Position numbers and translations under genes: made by a program. From assembly GCF_000485595.1 (NCBI RefSeq), contig NW_014577113.1:499172-522146 (forward strand): a DNA stretch of 22,975 nucleotides, read 5' to 3'. Under the pieces are notes generated by a model. The model had not been told where the DNA came from. It searched no databases and saw only the letters and a list, made by a program, of their open reading frames with translations. This stretch comes from Priapulus caudatus. Its lineage: Eukaryota; Priapulida; Priapulimorpha; Priapulimorphida; Priapulidae. Positions 16,162 through 22,975 of this stretch are shown here, piece after piece (the stretch's first letter is position 1; each line of letters opens with the position of its first letter).

Positions 16162-17538
16162 TCACGCTGCTTTCACAAATGTGTCAATAACAATGTGATC
16201 CATTTCGCCGCCTGGTGGGAATTCATCAAATTTAGAAACACCAAGCGTCTTCATGGCTGGAAGAACAAGAAACATTTATATTAAAACACGATAAGATATA
16301 TTCCTTTCACTTGTCACTAAGGTTATTTTTTGCAGACAAATAATTGAAATATAATGCTTATAAGACCATTTGACTGTAACTGTAAGTAACGTCGAAACTA
16401 CAAATAGAATTATGCAGAAATGTATAGAGCATCAGAGCTACTAAAATACAAATCGAGATCATGATAAAATTTGTATGCATGTAGATTAAGTTACTCCTGT
16501 GATGTACATGTTTGTCTTTTTCCATTTTTGATATAGTCCCTTGGATTTTGAAAACTAATATTTACGAGGTAACGAGTTTTACCTTCTCTGTATTGTTCCC
16601 TAGAGATATGTCCACTGCCGCTAGAATCCAGCATGCCAAACAAGGAGCGGAGATGGTTCCCCTGAAACAAACATGGAGGAACTGGCTTCTCTCCCGTCTG
16701 AGATGCTTTCAAAGACTGCAGTTGTTTAACCAGGTGAAGCTTTGGATCTTCTGAAAAAGAGAAACGATCATGTGGTTCTAATATTTGGATTATGTCCGAC
16801 GCATGATGTGCCGCTTTGTGTGATTGAGACGGCCATGTGGAAGATAGGTCCGCGCCAATTTATTGTATCTGTACCCAACATGTTTTACCGTCGTTAAATA
16901 AAGTTTTTACTTACTTACTATGATCACAGGCCCTTGGAGGCTCAAGTTTCAAGAAGAGTATAAGAGCGAAGCGGCTTCGCTCTTATACTCTTCTTGAAAC
17001 TTGAGCCTCCAACTCCAATGGCAATTTGGCATGTGCTAATGCTATGAGTATGATGATGAGCTAGCCCGACCAGGCTGTGCGACGGATTGTCTATACAATC
17101 CGTATTGTAACCCTAGCAATACCGTTTCTTGGAGCTAGATGATGAGCCTGCATGAGGCCCAGGCTAAATATATATTGGAAAAACACGTTTGGACCACAGC
17201 GCACACAGAAACTTACAAACAGACAAAACACGATGATTACTCATGATTACATGATTACTCTACCAGTCTACCCCTAGTCCCTACTACCTAATAAAATAAA
17301 TTACCTAAATAAGTTATAAATGAGTGGCGCTGACACTCACACTGTGTGACTGTCACTGCCGCTGCCACTGCCAGAGACAGCCGACTCGGCTGCTGTTAGC
17401 AGCACAATATGAATACTCGCTACACGAATGCTTACCTGGTTGCGAATAAATAAGTTCTGCAGTTAAATTATTTAATAGCTCAATTACTTTATGTTTCTCT
17501 AGATACTCTTCCACTTCGTGTTGCATTTGAGCAGTCAT
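15772..17538 (-). CDS. EFCAB10: EF-hand calcium-binding domain-containing protein 10
   Basis: This is a small protein of ciliated animals, little studied. Four coding exons on the minus strand, 17538-17436, 16750-16583, 16256-16166 and 15814-15772, join in phase (405 nt, 134 residues). Exon 1 (EEYLEKHKVIELLNNLTAEL) resembles the RIIa/DPY-30-type dimerisation-docking helix found at the N terminus of this family. Exon 2 ends with LFGMLDSSGSGHISREQYRE, continued by AMKTLGV in exon 3. The EF-hand loop DSSGSGHISREQ (residues 76-87) keeps Asp at position 1 and Gly at 6 but has Gln at 12, so calcium binding is doubtful. Exon 4 encodes AKAGLEQAWETYAS and the stop. Start: the first ATG, with a second Met four codons on. 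The length fits the family. The assignment rests on recalled family features. Confidence 0.88.
16118..16158. repeat. (AT)n microsatellite beside the EFCAB10 exon 3 donor
   Basis: About 20 AT units begin seven bases inside intron 3 after the donor GC|GTGAGTG. Confidence 0.93.
16770..16919 (+). mobile_element. Possible 3' end of a non-LTR retrotransposon
   Basis: The sequence ends TTAAATAAAGTTTTTACTTACTTACT, an AATAAA-like signal followed by a short ACTT microsatellite tail, as is usual for LINE or SINE 3' ends. No coding remnant is visible, so the assignment is weak. It lies in EFCAB10 intron 1. Confidence 0.4.
16934..17012. repeat. 79-nt perfect inverted repeat (39-bp arms, 1-nt centre)
   Basis: The arms at 16934-16972 and 16974-17012 are exact reverse complements around G16973 (arm text TTGGAGGCTCAAGTTTCAAG...). 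A smaller 8-bp hairpin (CGGATTGT / ACAATCCG) follows at about 17084-17103. Located in EFCAB10 intron 1. Confidence 0.97.
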
Positions 17539-17631
17539 GTTGCTACAACAAATGCAGACTGCCAAATATTATGTCGTTGCGCCATCTATTGGGAACAACC
17601 TATAGATACGCGTGCGTGGCGTGAAGATGGA

Positions 17632-17687
17632 GACAGAGAGATCGAGAGAAGGAGGGGGGAGCGAGAGAGAGAGGGGGGGGGAGCGAG

Positions 17688-17732
<45 letters not shown>

Positions 17733-17733
17733 A
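17632..17733. repeat. (AG)n-rich tract upstream of EFCAB10
   Basis: About 100 bp of GA/GGGA repeats on the plus strand begin roughly 95 bp upstream of the EFCAB10 ATG, giving a CT-rich tract on the gene's sense strand. It could act as a GAGA-type promoter element, but this is untested. Confidence 0.88.
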
Positions 17734-17984
17734 TATATATATGTGTCCGGAGGATTTATGACTAAGCAAATACATGACATGACAAGACACCAAGCCTTTG
17801 CCCTTGCGATACAAGCTTATCAACTTTTCTATAACTTATCAACTTTCTTATCAACTTATCAAGCTCTCTTCTCGGGTTTGCGCGCTGCAATCGCTCGCCC
17901 GCTTCCCGCTCGGCCTGTGGCGCTGCATGGTCAATACAAGCAGAGCATATAAATCAACGCATATGTATATCAATCAGAGCATGT

Positions 17985-18036
17985 ATATCAGGAGTAGATA
18001 ATAGGGAATTAATTCCCTATTATCTACTTCTGATAT
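17985..18036. repeat. 52-bp near-perfect palindrome
   Basis: It is centred between 18010 and 18011, with 26-bp arms differing at one position; the inner 36 bp are a perfect palindrome (AGTAGATAATAGGGAATT and its complement). The right arm's 24 bases ATTCCCTATTATC...CTGATA also occur at 14472-14495. Confidence 0.95.
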
Positions 18037-18436
18037 ATATCAATCATTTATATGCTTTGATACAAGGTCAAAGACCCACAACCGCAGCTTTCTAGGGCCG
18101 GTGCTCACCTATAAGCAACCACAAGAGATGCATTTGTTGTGGGCCTAGCCATGCGCAGCGGTTGTGCCTGCATGCCTGCCAAGGTACTAAAATATCCAGT
18201 ATTACAGGACTGCGTGATATTGGTAAGTAACCGGTTGGAAGGTTAGAAGTGGCAACAGCACATGGATCAGCACTGCCCGTTCATTACCCTTGGCCGGTTG
18301 GTGGTTGAGCTATTATGGCGAAATACGTAGTACCAAGAGTACATAATAGCGACTCTATGTGCGAATCCTAACACTAACCCTAACTACCCTGTGTGTTCGC
18401 ATGCGTGTTGATCCGCCTGGACTATGAAATCAAGTT

Positions 18437-18478
18437 GTCCGCACGCACACACACGCACGCACGCACGCACACGCAGAC
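18437..18478. repeat. (CACG/CACA)n microsatellite
   Basis: Short run of ACGC and ACAC units. No coding sense. Confidence 0.85.
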
Positions 18479-18539
18479 ACAGGTATATGTGCGTGTATAC
18501 GATGGTTACAGAGTAGAGCGTGAGGCATACCTGTGAAGG

Positions 18540-18602
18540 ATGATGAAGATGGTGCACCGACCAAGTCGCGGAGTCACGTTACGCGTCCTGTTTCTCATCG
18601 CA
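18540..18602 (+). CDS. Possible first coding exon with signal-peptide-like sequence
   Basis: ATGATGAAGATGG opens a frame MMKMVHRPSRGVTLRVLFLIA that reaches a good donor, GCAT|GTAAGT, just before a TGTC microsatellite. Basic residues followed by a short hydrophobic stretch resemble a signal peptide. No second exon was confirmed: a pyrimidine-rich acceptor near 22575 would join in phase, but the resulting 23 codons are not recognisable. This may be chance. Confidence 0.2.
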
Positions 18603-18626
18603 TGTAAGTTTAATGGAGAACATCTC

Positions 18627-18627
<1 letters not shown>

Positions 18628-18717
<90 letters not shown>
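18628..18717. repeat. (TGTC)22 microsatellite
   Basis: An uninterrupted TGTC array of about 90 bp, followed by CT-rich sequence to about 18850. Confidence 0.97.
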
Positions 18718-18849
18718 TCGCTCTCATCACTCTCACTCTCTTCTCTCTCTCTGCATTAGTGCGTCCCTCTCTCATCTATATCTTTGTCTCTTCTCTCTCT
18801 CTTGGGCGGTCATCCGTCGGATCTCCTCATCATGCTCTCTTCGGCTCTC

Positions 18850-20110
18850 TCTCTACCGTCTCAAAATACAATGTCTCAAAAATCATCATTACTTACAAAT
18901 CTCAAGAACAAAAGAATATCAAACTCATGTACTGTATGAATAAGGATCGAAAGGTAATCATAGCCAAAGGGCCGCGAAGGGTGAGCTGGGGAAGGGTAGA
19001 GTGCGAGCGCGGACCTCTCTACTTCTGTCCCCTCTTCACCAGGATCCAAAGGCGACACAAACACAGGCAACTCCTCACTTACTTTTTCATGCTCCCCTGC
19101 AGCCGCTATCTGCCTGAGATTCTTCTCTCGCTCATCACCCACTCCGAAATAGTCGGGACATCTAGCACAACAGTCTCAGTCAATCATTACCGAACCAAAT
19201 GAGATAGAACATCGCCAGTCGTATCAACGTTGTCAGGAAACTCAGACAAGCCTTTCATCTGAAATACATTCACCATATATACCATCAACAATTCTCCCAA
19301 CGATCAACAGCAAGCCACGGTTTGTGATGAGACCGCGAATACTACACCCACTATCCCAGAAGGAGACTAATCTCTACATTTCGAAATAAAATAACTTTCT
19401 CAGCCAAACATAAAGCAGTGTAATCTGTACTAAAAATACGCAACATTAATCACGCTCGTGTGTGACCTTGTACGATTTACAAAACTTGTTTTAAGAACAT
19501 TGCAAACAAGATTAAGCCATTGTCTTAGCTTTGTTACTTGGGTGCACGCCTTCACTTCTAGTGCCTCCGAGTCCGTCTAATCGGTCTCCCTCTCTCTCTC
19601 TCCCTCTTTACTCTCAAAGCTTAGGGGAACTTCGACGAATATGTTGCAGGAACGAAACCAACGTCATACTGAAAAGCCTGTAGTGGCTTAAAAGCAAATA
19701 TACAGCGACTGGAGCCTGGGCGGCAGTGCAATCACGCTGTGTTTTGCGTATTCCTTCCACTTCCTCGGCTCATCTTTCTGCCTGCTGCTGGCCTGCTTGC
19801 TGTTGTTATTATTATTATTGGTTGTTAATGTTTTTTTTTTTTCAAAAATTCGTATTGAGCGCATTGCACAGCCCTGTAAAGATATCACCTAAAACCGAAG
19901 TGGGGGGGTGGGGCGGGGGGGGGGGAGGCGATCGCACAATTTAACATAGTCGGCGGTATGGAAAGAGGAAGATATAAAGCTATCTATATGTCTCCTTCAT
20001 GCTTACTGTCTGTCTGACACCAGACCTGATAGCTCCGACATATGAGTAATATAGATAATATAGAACATCTGCGTTGGTTCGGTAGTACATATGGTTCATT
20101 GTGCGCGCAC
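18850..20110. other. No established gene
   Basis: Mixed sequence with a G-rich run at 19901-19928 (G7-T-G4-C-G11, able to form a G-quadruplex), a short TTA run near 19805 and a T-rich run near 19832. Open frames are short or low-complexity. Confidence 0.5.
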
Positions 20111-21210
20111 GATAGCACGTACGCGCGGCGCACACACATGGCACACACACTGTTCACGCACGAACAAGCGCGGCGGCCACACACTACATGCACACATGCC
20201 ATGCTTGGTGCGGATGCACATCACGAACAAGCGCGGCAGACACACACGGCGATTTCATCAACACACACCCAACACACACCACTACACCACACACACACAC
20301 ACATCACAACACCCCAGCACCACACACCACAATGCACCAAACCCAGGACAGCACACCCACAACAACATGACGAACACACGACACAGCAAGTCACATCCAG
20401 ACGTTAGGACGGAAAGGAACTTTGACCTTGTGTCTACAACGGGAATCAAGCGCTGTGCGCACTTTACACAGATTTGCACACACACAACCGCACTGAACAA
20501 GCGCGCGCCACATCACACACGACACACATCACACACACGACACACACTACACAGCACAATATCGCCACACCCTCACACACCCAGCTCCTCACCCAGACAC
20601 ACACACCCACACTACACACACACACAGTCCACACACACACACAGCACACACACACACACACAGCACCAACACCGCACGCACCATCGCACGGCAACGCACG
20701 CACTGCACGCGCCGCGCGCGCAACAACGACACCACACTCACACTCACACCACAGCACACCCACATTTTCCTCAGCGTCAGCCTCTGACCCTTCACACACA
20801 CAAAGAGCGAAGTAACAAAGTCAAATCGCACAGACACTACACACCTTAAGGTAAAATGCCCACACACACACACACAAGGGGCGCAATTACTGCAGATACT
20901 TCACACCCCCACACACACAAGGGGCAGAATATGTGATAGATCACATCACACTCACACGAGCACATGGTGGACACACATACACACACAATATATGGATATT
21001 GTTGTGAATCAATTGATGACGCATCAAGAACCACGAACATAGCATGTTCAGACGGGCACGGCCGGCACGCACGCCGCGGACCGCACGCTGCACGCATACG
21101 CGCAACGCACCGCTAAGCGACACGACACATTATGAAAGCCAGCACCACTTATGGGACACACACAAATTTCAGGGGGGCAAATTATTTTCACACACTGTCA
21201 CACAACCACA
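20111..21210. repeat. AC-rich low-complexity block
   Basis: About 1.1 kb dominated by imperfect CACA, ACAC and GCACAC units, densest at 20230-20340 and 20500-20900. Long open frames on both strands (Thr/His-rich one way, Val/Cys-rich the other) follow from the composition and are not genes. Confidence 0.9.
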
Positions 21211-22975
21211 CGCACATTGTATGTTATTGCTATGTAAACGCGGTCCTTGCCGTTTTTCGCCACCCCGTTGTGTAACGCGGTGGGCGTTGACCGCAGCGCT
21301 TATTGGGTAAGGTACGTGTGTTGCGTAATACGCTGGCAGGCTCACGCTAATTTCCCGCATGATTCCTACCGTGAGCGATTGGGTCAGAATGCGACTGGTG
21401 CGCTTGACGATTGGCACCGACGCTGCTACAGCTCATCATCCAGAATTTAATGTAGAAGCAGAGGAATAACGCATTTTTCGTCTGTCTTCGCGCATGTTTT
21501 GTTTGTTTTGTTAGTTTTGTTTGTGCGAACATTTTTCTCAGCGGGGCTGTGCGTGTCTATTACCAGCTCATCATTCAATCATTCTATCATAGTTCTGATC
21601 GAGATGCTACTGCTATAGATAATTCTAATGATCAACCGTTCATTTGATCAAGCGCTAAGTATAAACATAATATCAGTCAGCTACGCAGCACAGTATATAC
21701 CACACAGTGATCAACCCAGTATACAGGGTCATTACAGTCAATACTTATCATATGAGTATACATTAAACTCGTAATACAGTAGTGAAGCATACAGTAATAC
21801 ATAGTATGAATAAAACATAGTAATCACACAGTACTAACGCATACAGTATAACAGAGCAGAACAGTAAAATGAAATAGTATAATAATACATAGTAATAACA
21901 GCACGGTAATTGCAGTATACAGCATGACAGTAACTTACCATAATATAATAAATACATCAGTAATGGACACAGGTTTATTTATTATCTCTTTATACTGATC
22001 AAGCAAATAGAATAATTATAGTTCTCTGTCAGTTTGGTCTGAGCAAGTGGCAGGCGCCCAGTATGGGGGGACGTAAGATGTTTTATGAGTTTTCGTGTCT
22101 TCTTTCGCTTCGGTAGGTTATTGTCTTTGGCGATGACAATTTACCTGGATGCATTCGGATGGCCGGCAGCTCAGTCTCTGGTCACCGCTTCTAGCGTAAG
22201 ACTCCCTACGTGGCACGGAGCGCGGACGAAACCAAACGCACGACGCCAGTGCGCTATACTACATTATAAGTTCATATGACATTTAGTTGAGGTATGTAAT
22301 GTAGTTTAAGGTTGTTAATGAGGCAGTTCGTTCTTTTGCATTTATTGAATTCATTTAATTAATTAATTGATCAAACTTCATGTCGTTTTACTATTAATGT
22401 TATTTGTATTTAATTTATTTATTCATTTATAGCTATAATTCATTCGTTCTCATCGTTCTAATGATTATTCATCTAACGTAGTATACACGGCACAGACACG
22501 CACGTGTACGCAGAGCAGCCGCACGCACGACTTGCCATTATTAATTTTCTCGTTCTCTTGTTTTGTTTCCACAGCAGACCAACGGCGACCGCGCGTAACG
22601 CATGAGACGGTCGCTAACTCGAGCAAGCCAACAACGCTGCCAGAACGGCGCTACTGAACTAACGGCAGCGATGACCTAACTCTACGGCGAACGCAAACAC
22701 GACCCAGCGCCTCTAGCGCGCAGTCGCGAGTGGAAATTCTCGTCTGCTAGTCGTAGACAAGTATATAGCTTAGTCTAACTGCTCCGTACCGAAGGCCGTG
22801 AGTGAAATGGGGCAGACCAAAGCAGATGGCATGGGACTGTGGTTTGCTTTGCATCCGGCTCAGATGACCAGGGCTTGACTCCTTTTGTGCGGACCTATCT
22901 GTTGAGAAAGCACGGAGGCGATGGCCCCCTCTCAAGAGAATAAGAGATTTGAGGGTGCCAGCCCCAGCTGCATGT
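21211..22975. other. No established gene
   Basis: The first part is of mixed composition. From 21600 to 21960 an ACAGTA/ATAGTA motif recurs loosely. The last 200 bp are more GC-balanced and have an open frame on the minus strand (22747-22935, including LPHFTHGLRYGAVR), which looks like part of a dispersed element but is not recognised. A TTTCCACAG acceptor-like site lies near 22574. Confidence 0.4.

Noticed and set aside
18540-19202. 220-codon open frame on the plus strand
   Set aside because: Most of it is a translated TGTC microsatellite (Leu-Ser-Val-Cys repeats) lying after a good splice donor; only the first 63 bases are worth keeping as a weak candidate exon.
20091-20849. Long His/Thr-rich open frame and the opposite-strand Val/Cys-rich frames
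   Set aside because: They are produced by AC-repeat composition, with no domain or splice-site support.
22574-22655. Acceptor-like TTTCCACAG with 23 in-phase codons to a stop, as last exon for the 18540 candidate
   Set aside because: The phase fits, but the peptide is unrecognisable, the implied intron is about 4 kb, and a one-in-three phase match is not evidence.

Overview
This is an animal nuclear window, most likely from a non-vertebrate bilaterian. The evidence is spliced genes with GT-AG introns, dense microsatellites, a decayed Ty3/Gypsy element, many short non-autonomous DNA transposons, and two animal genes that can be rebuilt exon by exon. The phylum cannot be settled from the sequence. 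I suspect a marine invertebrate such as a mollusc or lancelet, but that is a guess. Two single ambiguous bases (N, 5901 and 6282) are present.

Layout. 1-2516: inactivated Ty3/Gypsy retrotransposon on the minus strand, with the LTR and primer-binding site at its right-hand end; the rest runs off the left edge. 2517-5800: no gene recognised; small hairpins, an AT run, a TTCG-type microsatellite and short tandem repeats. 6292-15135: complete PPP4R2 coding region (protein phosphatase 4 regulatory subunit 2) on the minus strand, eight coding exons, 1764 nt, 587 residues, every splice phase consistent. 15772-17538: complete EFCAB10 coding region on the same strand, four coding exons, 134 residues. 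Its stop lies only 636 bp before the PPP4R2 ATG. 17540-22975: no gene established; microsatellites, a 52-bp near-perfect palindrome, a ~1.1 kb AC-rich low-complexity block, a G-rich run, and one weak candidate first exon on the plus strand near 18540.

PPP4R2 is the main gene. Its N-terminal third (exons 1-5) carries the conserved PP4-binding domain, and its C-terminal two thirds (exons 6-8) are acidic, Ser/Thr/Pro/Glu-rich and probably disordered. Its long introns are packed with transposons and tandem repeats. Five inverted-repeat elements were delimited there, three with clear target-site duplications (8, 3 and 6 bp) and one with an unusual 13-bp flanking repeat. Exon 5 is a 38-nt microexon whose polypyrimidine tract is itself a CT microsatellite. 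The exon 3 / intron 3 junction has been tandemly copied (112-bp period).

I found no convincing new multi-gene system. The most unusual signals are the copied splice junction, a 79-nt perfect hairpin in EFCAB10 intron 1, the delimited transposon families, and a set of CTCF-like motifs at both ends of the two genes.
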